Of a stretch of 64,000 nt of DNA, positions 30,051 through 41,434 are shown piece by piece (position 1 is the stretch's first letter; each line of letters begins with the position of its first letter). The notes under the pieces are model-generated. The model saw only the letters and a list, made by a program, of their open reading frames with translations, searched no databases and was not told the DNA's origin. The position numbers were made by a program, and so were the translations under genes. The DNA lies in contig NZ_QZMS01000003.1 in assembly GCF_003614885.1 (NCBI RefSeq), positions 1 through 64,000 of the forward strand, written 5' to 3'. This stretch comes from Photobacterium salinisoli (GTDB lineage: Bacteria > Pseudomonadota > Gammaproteobacteria > Enterobacterales > Vibrionaceae).

Positions 30051-30925
30051 GTTCCGGTGAAGGTCGCAGCATGGGATTCATCGCTGAACACCTGCACTTC
30101 CACCACCATACGCCCTTTGCGGCCATTGGCGATCCGATCCAGATCGCCGGTAAGGGTTTCCACGCCCGCGACGGCGCGAGGGCGTGATTTCACCGGTGCG
30201 GAGTAACGGATGTGGCTGTCAACCAACATAATATCGGCCTCAAGCTGGCGCTCTTTCAGCAACATCCAGAGAAACCCCCAACCAGCCAGCGTCGCCATGG
30301 TAAAAATACTGCCGGCAAACATGGTCGCCCTGGGGTTGAGGTTAGCGTTCAGTACTGCACTGACTTCAAACCTATACCCTGTGTACTGACTGATTTTGAC
30401 GCCCATTTTTTCACTGATCGGAATGTGGGACTGCCAGACATCCTGCAGCTCCTGACACCAGTCCGGATGGCGCACCACTTCCGTTAACGGATCCAGGTAT
30501 TTCAGCATCTGCTGATGACGAACCGGGCCGCGTTCCTCGCTCAATTCTCCCTGATTGGCAAAGCCGTTGATCTGATAAAAGCGGATAGCTTCTTCGCGGG
30601 CATTACAGACCAGCCGCTTGGCCCCTTCCTGCCGGGCCAGCGATTCCAGCGCCATCAGCAGCAAGCCGCCCATGCCTTTATTGCGGTAATTAGGATCAAC
30701 TGCCATGTAGCGGATCTGGCCGTCATTTTCAGGCGTCATATACAGCCGGCCAATCGCCACCGGCTGGCCGTCATCATCGACTATCATCCGATGGCAACTC
30801 AGGGCGTCATAGGCATCGCGTTCTGATCCCGCTGGCATATGCCAGGGCTGGCGCAACATCCGCCAGCGAAAGTCAAAATAGCGGGCCAGTTCCGCCTCAG
30901 TTTGCGGGGTGATCAATCGAAACAT
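30005..30925 (-). CDS. fabY: FabY/YiiD: GNAT plus hotdog thioesterase-like protein
   Basis: A 306-aa two-domain protein: N-terminal GNAT acetyltransferase (about 1-150; acetyl-CoA loop YRNKGMGGLLLMAL at about 78-91) and a C-terminal YiiD-type hotdog domain (about 165-300). In E. coli the homologue supplies an alternative initiation of fatty acid synthesis by decarboxylating malonyl-ACP, which fits the fused hotdog domain. It is upstream of nothing in the same transcript except a 46-bp convergent overlap with the AsmA-like gene, and follows dtd/yihY by 124 bp, the conserved yihY-dtd-yiiD group. Confidence 0.9.
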   Translation of the reverse strand: MFRLITPQTEAELARYFDFRWRMLRQPWHMPAGSERDAYDALSCHRMIVDDDGQPVAIGRLYMTPENDGQIRYMAVDPNYRNKGMGGLLLMALESLARQEGAKRLVCNAREEAIRFYQINGFANQGELSEERGPVRHQQMLKYLDPLTEVVRHPDWCQELQDVWQSHIPISEKMGVKISQYTGYRFEVSAVLNANLNPRATMFAGSIFTMATLAGWGFLWMLLKERQLEADIMLVDSHIRYSAPVKSRPRAVAGVETLTGDLDRIANGRKGRMVVEVQVFSDESHAATFTGTYMLFRSQDKTDMSC

Positions 30926-31049
30926 AGCGTCCTTCTCCAGTCATTCAATTCCATTTGCGCGTTCACACGCTCCGCCTGTTAGTCTGCTTTGCGGCGCAAA
31001 CGGCGGCGGTTATTCAGATAACCCGCTTGTTCACGCTATAGCATGAAGG

Positions 31050-31487
31050 CTAGCACTGCAGCCAGAAAGTGACAGGACCATCATTAAGAAGCGCCACTTT
31101 CATATCGGCGGCAAAGATCCCCGTTTCGGTGCGGACCGCACTTTCCTGACAGGCTGCCACAAAATAGTCGTACAAGCGCTCAGCGTCAGCCGGGTGTGCC
31201 CCGGTCGAAAAGCTGGGCCGCATACCGCTGTTGGTATCGGCGGCCAGCGTGAACTGCGAGACCACCAGCACACTGCCCCCCGCCTGCTGCACATTGAGAT
31301 TCATTTTACCGGCATCATCTTCAAACACCCGGTAGCCCAGCACTTTATCACGCAGCCGGCGGGCTTTGGCTTCATCGTCACCTTTTTCTACTCCGAGTAA
31401 AACCAGTAACCCTTTGCCAATCGCGCCAGTCACTTTACCATCGACGGCAACACTGGCCTCACTCACTCGTTGTATCAGCGCAATCAT
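31050..31487 (-). CDS. dtd: D-aminoacyl-tRNA deacylase
   Basis: Dtd hydrolyses D-amino acids (and glycine) mischarged on tRNA. At 145 aa it is the usual length. The catalytic SQFTLAADT motif (about 77-85) and the GPVTFW segment (about 137-142) that shapes the chiral pocket are present. It overlaps yihY by 4 bp, so the two are translationally coupled. Confidence 0.97.
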   Translation of the reverse strand: MIALIQRVSEASVAVDGKVTGAIGKGLLVLLGVEKGDDEAKARRLRDKVLGYRVFEDDAGKMNLNVQQAGGSVLVVSQFTLAADTNSGMRPSFSTGAHPADAERLYDYFVAACQESAVRTETGIFAADMKVALLNDGPVTFWLQC

Positions 31488-32485
31488 TTTGTATCCTTGT
31501 ACGTCTTCACGGTTTTTTGTCGCTCTGGCGTTTGCTCAGCACGGGATGCCTGCGCTTCCGGATGCTCGGTGTCCACTGAGGCCAGGTGCTGTTTTTCACC
31601 CCCATCTGAACTGCGCGGTGTTTTTGCCCGCTGGCGCCAATGCTGTTCTTCACACAAGCTGGCAGTGATTTCTGCGCCCAGCAACACAATACACCAGCAC
31701 AGATACACCCACACAAACAAAATAGGTACCACAGCCAGTGCACCGTATATCAGCTGGTAAGACGGGAAATTGGTGATGTAGAGCGCAAAGGCTTTCTTGC
31801 TCAGCTCAAACAGGGCACTGGCAATCAGAGCACCTATCAGCGCATTACGCAACCGGACTTTGGTGTTAGGCACCAGCATGTACAGACCCATAAAGGCCAG
31901 GGTCGACATCAGAACAGGCAGGCCGCGCAATAGTTGCTGTACAAAACCATTCACGGTTTCGCTGCCCAGCACATTCAGCGACGCCAGATAAGAGCTGATC
32001 GCCAGACTGGAGCCGACCAGAATAGGGCCCAGAGTCAGCACCATCCAGTAAATCGAAAAAGAGATCACCACGCGGCGATGCTGGCGCACCCGGAAAATAT
32101 AGTTCAGTGATTTATCGATGGTTGAGATCAGCAGTATGGCGACCACAAACAAGGCCCCGATCCCCACAGCAGTCATCTTGCCGGCATTAGCCACAAACTG
32201 ATTGAGGTAGCTTTGCACCACATCCCCGGCTGTCGGCACAAAATTCTCAAAAACGAAAGCCTGCAACTGATCGCCCAAAGAGGCAAACACAGGGAAACTC
32301 GACAGCGCTGACAGCACTACAGTGATCATCGGCACCAGCGACAGCAGCGTCACATAGGCCATAGAGCCGGCCGTCACCGTCAGACGGTCATGATCAATGC
32401 GGCGGTACAAATACTGCGCAAATTGCCAAAGTTCTGTGACCGTCTGGCGCAAACCCGGCCCGGACGTTATTTTCATATCAGCCAT
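31484..32485 (-). CDS. yihY: YihY/BrkB-family inner membrane protein
   Basis: A 333-aa membrane protein with six predicted transmembrane helices (about 45-65, 100-122, 145-170, 188-205, 217-237, 250-272) and a polar C-terminal tail rich in Glu, Gln and Lys that is longer than in E. coli YihY (290 aa). The family was once called ribonuclease BN by mistake; its function is not settled. First gene of the yihY-dtd unit. Confidence 0.93.
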   Translation of the reverse strand: MADMKITSGPGLRQTVTELWQFAQYLYRRIDHDRLTVTAGSMAYVTLLSLVPMITVVLSALSSFPVFASLGDQLQAFVFENFVPTAGDVVQSYLNQFVANAGKMTAVGIGALFVVAILLISTIDKSLNYIFRVRQHRRVVISFSIYWMVLTLGPILVGSSLAISSYLASLNVLGSETVNGFVQQLLRGLPVLMSTLAFMGLYMLVPNTKVRLRNALIGALIASALFELSKKAFALYITNFPSYQLIYGALAVVPILFVWVYLCWCIVLLGAEITASLCEEQHWRQRAKTPRSSDGGEKQHLASVDTEHPEAQASRAEQTPERQKTVKTYKDTK

Positions 32486-32675
32486 ATTGAATTAATCTTT
32501 GTTGTTTATCGTCCAACTACCAAACGACCCTACCCGCGACAAGACTTAACTGCAGTCCTTTCGAATAGACGTATACCGGTTCTGGACAGCCGTGTCATGG
32601 ATATTAGGGTATATCAACAACATAGTGCGTCCGGATGGGAATAACAACCAACCCGGTCGCCTGCCAGGAGCTTTT

Positions 32676-33317
32676 ATGCCATATGCTTTTGCCCTGATAC
32701 TGAGCCTGACACTGCTGTCGGGTTGCCAGAGCGCCTACTATTCTGCCATGGAATCGGTCGGTGTTCATAAACGCGATATCATGGTCGATCGCGTCGAAGA
32801 TGCCACTGAGGCGCAGAAAGACGCACAGGAACAGTTTACCTCAGCGCTGGCCGCTTTACAGGCACTCACCCGCTTTGAGGGGGGGACGCTGGAAGAGACC
32901 TATAACCGGGTGAATGCGCAGTATGAAGCCAGTGCCGATGCCGCCGATAAGGTCAGCGACCGCATCGCGGCGATTGAAAATGTCTCACAAGCCTTGTTCG
33001 ATGAATGGCAAGAGGAACTGAGTCTGTATTCCAGCGCCGCCCTGCGCCGCGACAGTGAAGCCAAACTCAAAGCCACCCGCGCCTCTTACAGCAAGATGAT
33101 TGCTGCCATGCACAGAGCGGAAGCCAAAATGGCACCGGTTCTGGACACCTTGCGCGATAACAGCCTGTACCTGAAACACAACCTCAATGCTGCGGCCATC
33201 GGCTCCCTGCAAGGCGAGTTCCGCTCACTTGAACGTGATATCCAGCGGGCAATCAGCGATATGCGTGCTGCTATCAGTGAGTCTGAGCGCTTTGTGGCCC
33301 AACTGAACCGCGGCTAA
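32676..33317 (+). CDS. DUF2959 lipoprotein, coiled-coil
   Basis: A 213-aa exported lipoprotein: signal peptide with lipobox LLSGC (Cys 18), then an almost entirely helical, coiled-coil rich domain containing KRDIMVDRVEDATEAQKDAQ (about 30-49), the DUF2959 hallmark. Function unknown; it probably sits in the inner leaflet of the outer membrane. CAGGAG lies 5 bp before ATG 32676; a longer frame from 32592 lacks a good start. It is convergent with typA over a shared terminator. Confidence 0.9.
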   Translation: MPYAFALILSLTLLSGCQSAYYSAMESVGVHKRDIMVDRVEDATEAQKDAQEQFTSALAALQALTRFEGGTLEETYNRVNAQYEASADAADKVSDRIAAIENVSQALFDEWQEELSLYSSAALRRDSEAKLKATRASYSKMIAAMHRAEAKMAPVLDTLRDNSLYLKHNLNAAAIGSLQGEFRSLERDIQRAISDMRAAISESERFVAQLNRG

Positions 33318-33338
33318 TCGTGTTTTGGCCTGAATAAA

Positions 33339-33377
33339 AAAATCCCCCGTTCCGGATCACCCAGCGGGGGATTTTTT
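33339..33377. terminator. Bidirectional terminator DUF2959 gene/typA
   Basis: Nine-bp stem AATCCCCCG/CGGGGGATT (33341-33349 and 33365-33373) with A-run before and T-run after. Confidence 0.88.
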
Positions 33378-33411
33378 AAATGTGCGCCCAAAGAGCGCAC
33401 AGATTCAGAAT

Positions 33412-35241
33412 TTACTTCGCACCACGGCTCGCACGCTTACGATCCGTTTCGGTCAGCAGTTTCTTACGAATACGGATGCTTTCCGGCGTCACTTCCACCA
33501 GCTCATCGTCATCAATGAATTCCAGTGCCTGCTCCAGGGTGTACTTGATTGGCGTGGTCAGCACCTGCGCATCATCGGTACCCGATGCACGGACGTTGGT
33601 CAGCTGCTTGCCTTTCAGGGCGTTAACCGTCAGGTCATTGTCTCGGCTGTGAATACCGATCACCATGCCTTCGTACACTTCCACACCGTGACCGATAAAC
33701 AGACGACCACGCTCCTGCAGGTTGAACAGGGCATTTGTCAGCGCTTTACCCGCGGCGTTTGCAATCAGCACACCGTTGTTACGCTGACCGATCTCGCCGC
33801 CTTTGTGCGGTCCGTAATGGTCAAACGTGTGGTAAATCAGGCCAGAACCTGAAGTCAGCGTCATGAATTCAGTCTGGAAACCGATCAGGCCGCGAGAAGG
33901 CATCACGAAGTCCATACGCACACGGCCTTTGCCGTCAGGCGCCATGTCTTTCAGCTCACCTTTACGCAGGCCGATTTTCTCCATGATGCCGCCCTGGTGC
34001 TCTTCCATGACGTCAATGGTCACAGTTTCAAACGGTTCCATCAGCTGGCCGTTTTCTTCTTTGACGATAACTTCAGGACGCGATACCGCCAGCTCGAAAC
34101 CTTCACGGCGCATGTTTTCGATCAGAATCGACAGGTGAAGCTCACCACGACCTGACACGCGGAATTTGTCCGGGTCTTCCGTTTCTTCAACGCGCAGCGC
34201 AACGTTATGCACCAATTCTTTCTGCAAACGCTCCAGAATGTTACGCGAGGTTACGAACTTACCTTCTTTACCGGCAAACGGAGAAGTGTTCACCTGGAAG
34301 GTCATGGTTACGGTCGGCTCATCTACGCTCAGGGCTGGCAGCGCTTCAACTGCGTTCTGGTCACAAATGGTGTCAGAAATTTTCAGCTCACCCAGGCCTG
34401 TGATCGCGATGATGTCACCGGCAGTCGCACGTTCGATGTCATGACGCTCCAGACCCAGATAACCCATAACAGTGCCGACTTTACCGTTACGGGTTTTGCC
34501 GTCTGCACCAATAATGGTCACTTGCTGATTCGGTTTCACCGAACCGCGGGTCACACGGGCAACACCGATAACGCCAACATAAGAGCTGTAGTCCAGCTGA
34601 GAGATTTGCATCTGCAGCGGGCCGTCAACGTCGACCGCTGGTGGTGCAACGTTGTCCACGATTGCCTGGAACAGCGGCTCCATGTTCTCGCCAGTCTCGC
34701 CTTCTTCGCGTGTCGCCCAGCCATTCAGTGCTGAAGCATAAACCACCTGGAAGTCCAGCTGATCGTCAGACGCACCCAGATTGTCAAACAGATCGAATAC
34801 CTGATCCATAACCCAGTCAGGGCGCGCGCCCGGACGGTCGATTTTGTTGATAACAACAATTGGCTTCAAACCGTGAGCGAACGCTTTCTGGGTCACGAAG
34901 CGGGTTTGCGGCATAGGGCCGTCAACCGCGTCAACGATCAGCAGAACAGAATCCACCATCGACATAATACGCTCTACTTCACCACCGAAGTCGGCGTGTC
35001 CCGGGGTGTCCACGATATTGATGCGGTAATCATTCCAGTTGATGGCAGTGTTTTTCGCCAGGATGGTAATGCCACGCTCTTTCTCGATATCGTTGGAGTC
35101 CATCACGCGTTCTTCAACGCCGCCACGGGAGTCCAAGGTACCTGATTGCTGCAGCAGTTTATCAACCAGGGTGGTTTTACCGTGGTCTACGTGCGCAATG
35201 ATTGCGATATTACGTAATTTATCGATCTGTGGATTAGACAT
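33412..35241 (-). CDS. typA: Ribosome-dependent GTPase TypA/BipA
   Basis: BipA is a translational GTPase related to EF-G that helps 50S assembly at low temperature. Motifs: G1 [10 protein letters not shown] (about 14-23), RGITILAKN (switch I), [14 protein letters not shown] (G3) and [13 protein letters not shown] (G4). The C-terminal BipA domain is complete (609 aa). ATG 35241 gives the usual [15 protein letters not shown] start; GTG 35256 is a less likely alternative and neither has a strong ribosome binding site. Divergent from glnA. Confidence 0.97.
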   Translation of the reverse strand: MSNPQIDKLRNIAIIAHVDHGKTTLVDKLLQQSGTLDSRGGVEERVMDSNDIEKERGITILAKNTAINWNDYRINIVDTPGHADFGGEVERIMSMVDSVLLIVDAVDGPMPQTRFVTQKAFAHGLKPIVVINKIDRPGARPDWVMDQVFDLFDNLGASDDQLDFQVVYASALNGWATREEGETGENMEPLFQAIVDNVAPPAVDVDGPLQMQISQLDYSSYVGVIGVARVTRGSVKPNQQVTIIGADGKTRNGKVGTVMGYLGLERHDIERATAGDIIAITGLGELKISDTICDQNAVEALPALSVDEPTVTMTFQVNTSPFAGKEGKFVTSRNILERLQKELVHNVALRVEETEDPDKFRVSGRGELHLSILIENMRREGFELAVSRPEVIVKEENGQLMEPFETVTIDVMEEHQGGIMEKIGLRKGELKDMAPDGKGRVRMDFVMPSRGLIGFQTEFMTLTSGSGLIYHTFDHYGPHKGGEIGQRNNGVLIANAAGKALTNALFNLQERGRLFIGHGVEVYEGMVIGIHSRDNDLTVNALKGKQLTNVRASGTDDAQVLTTPIKYTLEQALEFIDDDELVEVTPESIRIRKKLLTETDRKRASRGAK

Positions 35242-35496
35242 GGATTTGGCATTCACTCAGATGTTGCGACCCCCTGAAAAACAGGCAGCCACTGATTAAA
35301 AAAACGGCTCATAATCTACCAGATTTTACGTCAAAACCCAGCAAATATGTGATTTATATCATCGCTTCGGAACAAAACTGACAGTAAGAACAAGAATTAA
35401 GCATAAAAAATCAATAAAAACAGTCAATTAAAAACAAGACTGTGCAACGGGCGTTTTGGCGTGCAATAAAGTGAATGCAATCCGCCACGCAGACGA

Positions 35497-35524
35497 TTGA
35501 CAATTAATCAGCGTGGGCTAAATA
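35497..35524 (+). promoter_or_regulatory. Likely sigma-70 promoter of glnA (glnAp1-like)
   Basis: Perfect -35 TTGACA (35497-35502), 16-bp spacer and -10 TAAATA (35519-35524). It lies upstream of the strongest NtrC site, in the arrangement of the upstream promoter in E. coli. Confidence 0.5.
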
Positions 35525-35583
35525 TAGCCGATGTCTTTGCATTCGGGTGAAACGGAGTGACAAAGAGGGAGATAATCCCCAAT

Positions 35584-35621
35584 CGCACCATTATGGTGCA
35601 CAAAATCACCATATCAGTGCA
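35584..35621 (+). promoter_or_regulatory. NtrC enhancer sites upstream of glnA
   Basis: GCACCATTATGGTGC at 35585-35599 is close to the consensus TGCACY-N5-GGTGCA; a weaker neighbouring site TCACCATATCAGTGCA is at 35606-35621. They lie about 100 bp upstream of the sigma-54 promoter. Confidence 0.75.
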
Positions 35622-35693
35622 ATGGAGCCCATGATTTTTTGCACTGAGCGCCATAACAGGGCGTAAATATGGCAATTTTGGGGATTTAAAAAG

Positions 35694-35710
35694 TTGGCAT
35701 GGATTTCGCA
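35694..35710 (+). promoter_or_regulatory. Sigma-54 promoter of glnA
   Basis: TTGGCATGGATTTCGCA has the invariant GG (35696-35697) and GC (35708-35709) exactly 10 bp apart, as sigma-54 promoters require. The transcript would start near 35722, about 75 bp before the ATG. Confidence 0.8.
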
Positions 35711-35797
35711 AAGTTTACTGTATCGGAACACATGCTTGTTCCTTTCCAAAATTTTTTGCGGCCAGTTGCCCAAATCTAACACCGGAGGTTACTTAAG

Positions 35798-37207
35798 ATG
35801 TCAGTAGAAAACGTACTCGCGTTGATCCAGGAAAACGAAGTTAAATTTGTTGACCTACGCTTTACCGATACCAAAGGTAAAGAGCAACACATCTCTATCC
35901 CCGCTCACCAGATTGACGCAGACTTCTTCGAAGACGGTAAGATGTTTGATGGTTCTTCGGTTGCTGGCTGGAAAGGAATCAACGAATCAGACATGGTGAT
36001 GATGCCAGATGCATCTACCGCTGTGCTGGACCCATTTACAGAAGATGCCACGCTGAACATTCGCTGTGACATCCTTGAGCCTGCCACCATGCAAGGCTAT
36101 GACCGTGACCCGCGCTCTATCGCTAAACGCGCAGAAGAATACATGCGCAGCACCGGCATCGCAGACACAGTGCTGGTTGGTCCTGAGCCTGAGTTCTTCC
36201 TGTTCGACGACGTGAAGTTTGCTACCGATATGTCCGGTTCTTTCTTCAAAATTGACGACATCGAAGCGGCCTGGAACACAGGTTCTACCGTCGAAGGCGG
36301 TAACAAAGGTCACCGTCCTGGCGTCAAAGGCGGTTACTTCCCGGTTGCACCGGTTGACTCATCACAAGATATCCGTTCTGCCATGTGTCTGATCATGGAA
36401 GAAATGGGTCTGGTTGTTGAAGCACACCACCACGAAGTGGCAACTGCAGGTCAGAACGAAATCGCGACCCGTTTCAACACCCTGACCTCTAAAGCGGATG
36501 AAATCCAGATCTACAAATATGTGGTTCATAACGTAGCGCATGCTTTTGGCAAAACAGCCACCTTTATGCCTAAACCACTGGTTGGCGATAACGGTTCTGG
36601 TATGCACGTTCACCAGTCTCTGGCTAAAGACGGTCAGAACCTGTTTGCCGGTGACAAATACGGCGGTCTGTCTGAGCTGGCTCTGTACTACATCGGTGGT
36701 ATCATCAAGCACGCCCGCGCAATCAACGCGTTCGCTAACCCGTCAACCAACTCGTACAAGCGTCTGGTTCCAGGGTTCGAAGCACCTGTGATGCTGGCGT
36801 ACTCAGCGCGTAACCGCTCTGCGTCTATCCGTATCCCTGTGGTACCAAGCCCGAAAGCACGCCGTATCGAAGCGCGCTTCCCGGATCCGGCAGCCAACCC
36901 ATACCTGGCATTTGCCTGTTTGCTGATGGCTGGTCTTGACGGTATCAAGAACAAGATCCACCCAGGCGAAGCGATGGACAAAGACTTGTACGACCTGCCA
37001 GCAGAAGAAGCGGCAGAGATTCCAAAAGTGGCCGAGTCACTGGAGATCGCACTGAAAGCGCTGGATGAGGACCGTGAGTTCTTGACCGCTGGCGGTGTAT
37101 TCTCTGACGATTTCATCGATTCTTACATCGCCCTGAAATCGAAAGATGTTGAGCGCATCAACATGGCAACCCACCCACTGGAATTCGACCTGTACTACTC
37201 AGTATAA
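35798..37207 (+). CDS. glnA: Glutamine synthetase type I
   Basis: GlnA condenses ammonia with glutamate. The 469-aa sequence carries [11 protein letters not shown] (about 50), metal ligands in PEPEFFLFD (about 128) and [10 protein letters not shown] (about 263), ATP loop and the adenylylation tyrosine in KDLYDLP (about 398). CCGGAGG precedes the ATG. It heads glnA-glnL-glnG and is controlled by NtrC/sigma-54. Confidence 0.98.
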   Translation: MSVENVLALIQENEVKFVDLRFTDTKGKEQHISIPAHQIDADFFEDGKMFDGSSVAGWKGINESDMVMMPDASTAVLDPFTEDATLNIRCDILEPATMQGYDRDPRSIAKRAEEYMRSTGIADTVLVGPEPEFFLFDDVKFATDMSGSFFKIDDIEAAWNTGSTVEGGNKGHRPGVKGGYFPVAPVDSSQDIRSAMCLIMEEMGLVVEAHHHEVATAGQNEIATRFNTLTSKADEIQIYKYVVHNVAHAFGKTATFMPKPLVGDNGSGMHVHQSLAKDGQNLFAGDKYGGLSELALYYIGGIIKHARAINAFANPSTNSYKRLVPGFEAPVMLAYSARNRSASIRIPVVPSPKARRIEARFPDPAANPYLAFACLLMAGLDGIKNKIHPGEAMDKDLYDLPAEEAAEIPKVAESLEIALKALDEDREFLTAGGVFSDDFIDSYIALKSKDVERINMATHPLEFDLYYSV

Positions 37208-37234
37208 GTCTGACCCCAGAGATTCACTGACAAG

Positions 37235-37256
37235 GGCCTGCGCATGCAGGCCTTTT
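37235..37256 (+). terminator. Terminator after glnA
   Basis: Stem GGCCTGC-GCAT-GCAGGCC followed by TTTTC. It lets glnA be expressed at a much higher level than glnL-glnG. Confidence 0.85.
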
Positions 37257-37629
37257 CTTTACCTGCTTCACCAAGGCAGGGCAAACCTTCTCAGCCCCCC
37301 GACTGACAGCCCCAGGCTGGCGCAGCCACTTTCACCAAAACGACTCACCCCTTTGCCAGTAATCCATCCTGGCTCATTGACTTAACTGTGCCAGAAAAGA
37401 CGGCAAGGTTATTGCATTGTTCTTCAGTGTTCACCGTCTTTATCCGTTGCCATGAGTCAGTCTCAAAGCGGTTGCTGTCATTCATAGCCTAAAAAGGCTG
37501 GACTCTCTTACTTTGTGCTGCACAAGTGATAAAAGACGGGCTACACTGTAATGCACCAAAACAGTGCAATGCACCAGCGGTGTTTGCTCCGCAAGCGGGC
37601 ACACTGGCAATAACCACAAGGATGAGACT
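37257..37629 (+). promoter_or_regulatory. glnA-glnL spacer with glnL promoter and NtrC site
   Basis: The 373-bp stretch contains no gene. At 37552-37568 TGCACCAAAACAGTGCA matches the NtrC consensus, and TTGTGC-T-GCACAA at 37513-37525 is a perfect palindrome just upstream. A weak sigma-70 pair (TGCACA 37519, TACACT 37542) would place the NtrC site on the start region, which fits NtrC repression of the glnL promoter as in E. coli. Confidence 0.6.
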
Positions 37630-38694
37630 GTGACTGCCGCTTTTACGCCATTGATCCTGAACAACCTGGTCACTGCAGTGATACTGCTCGATGAGCTGCT
37701 GAAAATTCGCTACGTCAATCCGGCCGCAGAGCAATTAATGTCTTGCAGCCAGCGGCGATTGCTGGGCAGTCGCTTTCCGGATCTGCTCCAGCACAGCTCG
37801 CTCGATCTGGGCCTGATTCAGTCGACAGTGCAAAGCGGACAGGGCCTGACCGACGGCGAAGTGACTCTGGTGATTGATGGCCGCCACCATACCCTGGAAA
37901 TCAATGCCAGCCCGGTAAGCTGGCAGAAAGACGTGCTGATCCTGCTGGAGCTGAAACCTATAGACCAGCAAAGACGCATCAGTCAGGAAATCAGCCAGCA
38001 CGCCCAGCAGCAAGCCGCCAAGGAGCTGGTCCGCGGCCTGGCCCATGAGATTAAAAATCCACTGGGGGGCTTACGCGGTGCCGCACAGTTACTGGAAAAA
38101 GCCCTGCCTGATCCCAGCTATACCGAATACACCCAGATGATCATTGAGCAGGCCGACCGGCTGCGAAATCTGGTTGATCGCCTGCTTGGGCCACAAAAGC
38201 CCGGCATCAGAACGGTAGGCAATATCCATGTGGTGCTGGAGAAAGTGCGCCAGCTGGTATCGCTGGATCACAGGGAACAACAGCTGCGCATCCAGCGAGA
38301 TTATGACCCCAGCCTGCCCGATTTCAGCATGGATCCGGAGCAGCTGGAGCAGGCGATACTGAATATCGTCAGTAATGCCGCACTGGCGCTGAGCCAGCAG
38401 CCGGGTGAAGGATTAATCACACTGCAGACACGCACCGCACATCAGGCACTGATTCACGGTCAGCGGCACAGGATTGCGGCCAAGATTGACATCATAGACA
38501 ACGGGCCCGGCATTCCGGCCGACATACAGGACACCCTGTTTTATCCCATGGTCACAGGCCGCGAAGGCGGTAACGGGCTCGGCCTGTCCATCGCCCAGAA
38601 TTTAATTGACCAGCACCACGGCAAAATTGAAGTGTCGAGCTGGCCAGGGCAGACAAAATTTTCCATTTATCTACCCATTCAATCAACAGAATAA
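37630..38694 (+). CDS. glnL: Nitrogen regulation sensor kinase NtrB
   Basis: NtrB phosphorylates or, with PII, dephosphorylates NtrC. It is a soluble 354-aa kinase with an N-terminal PAS domain (about 5-115), the H-box [18 protein letters not shown] (phosphorylated His about 140), N-box and the ATP lid [14 protein letters not shown] (about 315). Start is GTG 37630 with AAGGA upstream; the longer ATG frame from 37564 extends into the NtrC site. 75 bp separate it from glnG. Confidence 0.96.
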   Translation: MTAAFTPLILNNLVTAVILLDELLKIRYVNPAAEQLMSCSQRRLLGSRFPDLLQHSSLDLGLIQSTVQSGQGLTDGEVTLVIDGRHHTLEINASPVSWQKDVLILLELKPIDQQRRISQEISQHAQQQAAKELVRGLAHEIKNPLGGLRGAAQLLEKALPDPSYTEYTQMIIEQADRLRNLVDRLLGPQKPGIRTVGNIHVVLEKVRQLVSLDHREQQLRIQRDYDPSLPDFSMDPEQLEQAILNIVSNAALALSQQPGEGLITLQTRTAHQALIHGQRHRIAAKIDIIDNGPGIPADIQDTLFYPMVTGREGGNGLGLSIAQNLIDQHHGKIEVSSWPGQTKFSIYLPIQSTE

Positions 38695-38769
38695 CAAAGC
38701 GGCCGGGCACATAATCACATCAGCCAACACGCCCGGCATGCACACCAAGGACACAACGGAGGGCATGCG

Positions 38770-40185
38770 ATGAGCAAAGGACTAATCTGGGTTGTCGACG
38801 ATGACAGCTCCATACGCTGGGTACTGGAGCGCACCCTGAATGCAGCCGGACTGCGCTGCGAAACCTTCGCCGATGCCGACAGCGTCGTAGAAGCACTTGA
38901 GCGCAGCGTACCGGATGTACTGGTGTCTGATATCCGGATGCCGGGCACGGATGGCCTGACACTGCTGCGTAACCTGCATCATGATTACCCCACACTGCCG
39001 GTGATTATCATGACGGCGCACTCGGATCTGGATGCGGCCGTTAACGCCTATCAGGAAGGGGCGTTTGAATACCTGCCCAAGCCTTTTGATATTGACGAAG
39101 CCGTGAGCCTGGTGGAGCGGGCTGTCACCCACAGCCAGGAGCAAAAGCGCCAGCAACAGCCGGAGGAAATCACCAAACAGGCCCCGGAGATCATTGGCGA
39201 AGCCCCGGCAATGCAGGAAGTGTTTCGTGCCATCGGCCGTCTGTCCCGTTCCTCGATTTCCGTGCTGATCAATGGCGAATCCGGTACAGGTAAAGAGCTG
39301 GTTGCTCAGGCGCTGCACCGCCACAGCCCCAGACGGGAAAAAGAATTTATCGCCCTCAACATGGCGGCCATTCCCAAAGATCTGATTGAATCTGAACTGT
39401 TTGGCCATGAAAAAGGCGCGTTTACCGGCGCCAACAACATCCGCCAGGGCCGTTTTGAGCAGGCCAATGGCGGCACCCTGTTTCTGGATGAAATCGGCGA
39501 CATGCCACTGGATATCCAGACCCGCCTGCTGCGGGTACTGGCTGACGGTCAGTTCTACCGCGTTGGCGGTCATTCTCCCATCAATGTCGATGTCCGCATC
39601 ATAGCGGCGACCCATCAGAATCTGGAACGACTTGTAGCCAAAGGGGATTTCCGGGAAGACCTGTTCCACCGGCTGAATGTCATCCGGGTCCATCTGCCTG
39701 CCCTGAAAGACCGCCGGCAGGATATTCCCCAGCTGACCCGCCATTTCTTAAAGCGGGCCTCCGATGAGTTGGGGGTGGAAATCAAATCCCTGCACCCGGA
39801 CACAGAAACCCTGCTCACCAGCCTGGCCTGGCCTGGCAATGTGCGTCAGCTGGAAAATACCTGTCGCTGGCTGACCGTGATGGCCAGCGGCAACGAAATC
39901 CTGCCGTCCGATCTGCCGCCCGAACTGACCGCGGTCGACAGCCAGCCGAAAGGCGACGGCAGCGAACCTCACTGGCAGCAATCGCTGCAGCACTGGGCCC
40001 GCCAGGCATTGCAGCAGGGCAACCAGAATCTGCTGGGCGAAGCCATGCCGGAGTTTGAACGTATTCTGCTTGATACCGCTCTGGAATTTACCCATGGCCA
40101 CAAGCAGGAAGCGGCCAAGCTGCTCGGCTGGGGACGTAACACCCTGACCCGGAAACTCAAAGAGCTCAACATGGCCAGCGACTGA
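38770..40185 (+). CDS. glnG: Nitrogen regulator NtrC
   Basis: A 471-aa response regulator that activates sigma-54 promoters. Receiver domain with phosphorylated Asp in [11 protein letters not shown] (about 54), AAA+ core with Walker [10 protein letters not shown] (about 170), GAFTGA sigma-54 contact loop (about 218), and a Fis-type DNA-binding HTH at the end ([20 protein letters not shown]). GGAGGG precedes ATG 38770. Its own sites are at glnA and glnL. Confidence 0.97.
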   Translation: MSKGLIWVVDDDSSIRWVLERTLNAAGLRCETFADADSVVEALERSVPDVLVSDIRMPGTDGLTLLRNLHHDYPTLPVIIMTAHSDLDAAVNAYQEGAFEYLPKPFDIDEAVSLVERAVTHSQEQKRQQQPEEITKQAPEIIGEAPAMQEVFRAIGRLSRSSISVLINGESGTGKELVAQALHRHSPRREKEFIALNMAAIPKDLIESELFGHEKGAFTGANNIRQGRFEQANGGTLFLDEIGDMPLDIQTRLLRVLADGQFYRVGGHSPINVDVRIIAATHQNLERLVAKGDFREDLFHRLNVIRVHLPALKDRRQDIPQLTRHFLKRASDELGVEIKSLHPDTETLLTSLAWPGNVRQLENTCRWLTVMASGNEILPSDLPPELTAVDSQPKGDGSEPHWQQSLQHWARQALQQGNQNLLGEAMPEFERILLDTALEFTHGHKQEAAKLLGWGRNTLTRKLKELNMASD

Positions 40186-40348
40186 TTATCCGCCCGCTGC
40201 GGTTGAAGAGCATTGCTGTTTTTTTCAACAGTGGAAGTAAACATCAGCCCGATCTTAACGATCGGGCCAGATCCTCGCCCTGACTGTAATGATTGTCTTG
40301 ATATCTTTGCTTATACTGAGGCTACAGTTTTTCCGGGATACCATGATC

Positions 40349-41350
40349 ATGATAAGCAAACACCTGCCACTGACCGATTTGCACCGTCACCTGGACGGCA
40401 ACATCCGTATTCAGACCATTCTTGAGCTGGGCCAGCAGTTTGGCATGGCACTGCCTGCCAACGACCTCGAGTCGCTGCGTCCGCATGTTCAGATTGTTGA
40501 AGCCGAACCCAGCCTGGTCGCTTTCCTGTCCAAACTGGACTGGGGCGTCGCGGTACTGGGCGATCTGGACGCCTGCCGCCGTGTCGCTTATGAAAATGTC
40601 GAAGATGCCCTGAATGCCCAGATTGACTACGCTGAGCTGCGCTTCTCACCGTATTACATGGCGATGAAGCACAATCTGCCCGTTGCCGGTGTGGTCGAAG
40701 CCGTTGTTGACGGTGTGCGTGCCGGTTGCCGTGACTTCGGCATCAAAGCCAACCTGATCGGTATCATGAGCCGGACTTTCGGCACCCAGGCCTGTCAGCA
40801 GGAGCTGGACGCCCTGCTGAGCCAGAAAGCCCATCTGGTGGCCGTTGATCTGGCCGGCGATGAGTTGGGCCAGCCCGGCGATCAGTTTGTCGGCCACTTC
40901 AAGCAGGTTCGCGATGCCGGTCTACAGGTCACAGTGCATGCCGGTGAAGCCGCAGGCCCGGAAAGCATGTGGCAAGCGATTCAGGAACTGGGGGCAGTGC
41001 GTATCGGCCACGGCGTCAAAGCAGTGGAAGATGCCAGACTGATGGATTATCTGGCCGAACACAAAATCGGTATTGAGTCCTGTCTGACGTCGAATATCCA
41101 GACCAGCACTGTCGCCAGCCTGGCCGGTCACCCGCTCAAGCAGTTTCTCGACCACGGTATTCTGGCCTGTCTGAATACCGATGACCCGGCCGTGGAAGGC
41201 ATTGAGCTGCCGTACGAGTACGAAGTGGCTGCGCCGAAAGCAGGTCTGACACCGGAGCAAATCCGTCAGGCGCAAATCAATGGCCTGGAACTGGCATTTC
41301 TGTCTGACAGCGAGAAGAACGCCCTGCGTGAGATGGCGGCCAAGCGTTAA
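40349..41350 (+). CDS. add: Adenosine deaminase
   Basis: Add deaminates adenosine and deoxyadenosine to inosine. From ATG 40349 it is 333 aa (E. coli 333). Zinc ligands are in [10 protein letters not shown] (about 12), HAGEA (about 196) and [10 protein letters not shown] (about 276); catalytic Glu is in GEAAG and RIGHGV follows. An ATG six bases upstream (40343) is possible. It is followed by a strong terminator. Confidence 0.96.
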   Translation: MISKHLPLTDLHRHLDGNIRIQTILELGQQFGMALPANDLESLRPHVQIVEAEPSLVAFLSKLDWGVAVLGDLDACRRVAYENVEDALNAQIDYAELRFSPYYMAMKHNLPVAGVVEAVVDGVRAGCRDFGIKANLIGIMSRTFGTQACQQELDALLSQKAHLVAVDLAGDELGQPGDQFVGHFKQVRDAGLQVTVHAGEAAGPESMWQAIQELGAVRIGHGVKAVEDARLMDYLAEHKIGIESCLTSNIQTSTVASLAGHPLKQFLDHGILACLNTDDPAVEGIELPYEYEVAAPKAGLTPEQIRQAQINGLELAFLSDSEKNALREMAAKR

Positions 41351-41375
41351 TTCCGCCATCGCCTGCACAGCAAAA

Positions 41376-41408
41376 AGCCCCGCTTGTGATCGCAAGCGGG
41401 GCTTTTTT
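41376..41408 (+). terminator. Terminator after add (bidirectional)
   Basis: Eleven-bp stem AGCCCCGCTTG/CAAGCGGGGCT with A-run before and TTTTTT after it; it can also end the hemN transcript. Confidence 0.9.
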
Positions 41409-41434
41409 CTGGCTCAACCTGATCAGCGCAAGGC

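Larger units (their letters stand above)
35242..35797 (+). promoter_or_regulatory. Divergent typA/glnA regulatory region
   Basis: A 556-bp AT-rich spacer without genes. The right half (35497-35797) holds the glnA promoters and NtrC sites listed separately; the left half must contain the typA promoter, which was not pinned down. Confidence 0.6.

Noticed and set aside
38782..39744. 320-aa open frame antisense to glnG
   Set aside because: Shadow of the conserved AAA+ gene; low-complexity composition, no start signal.
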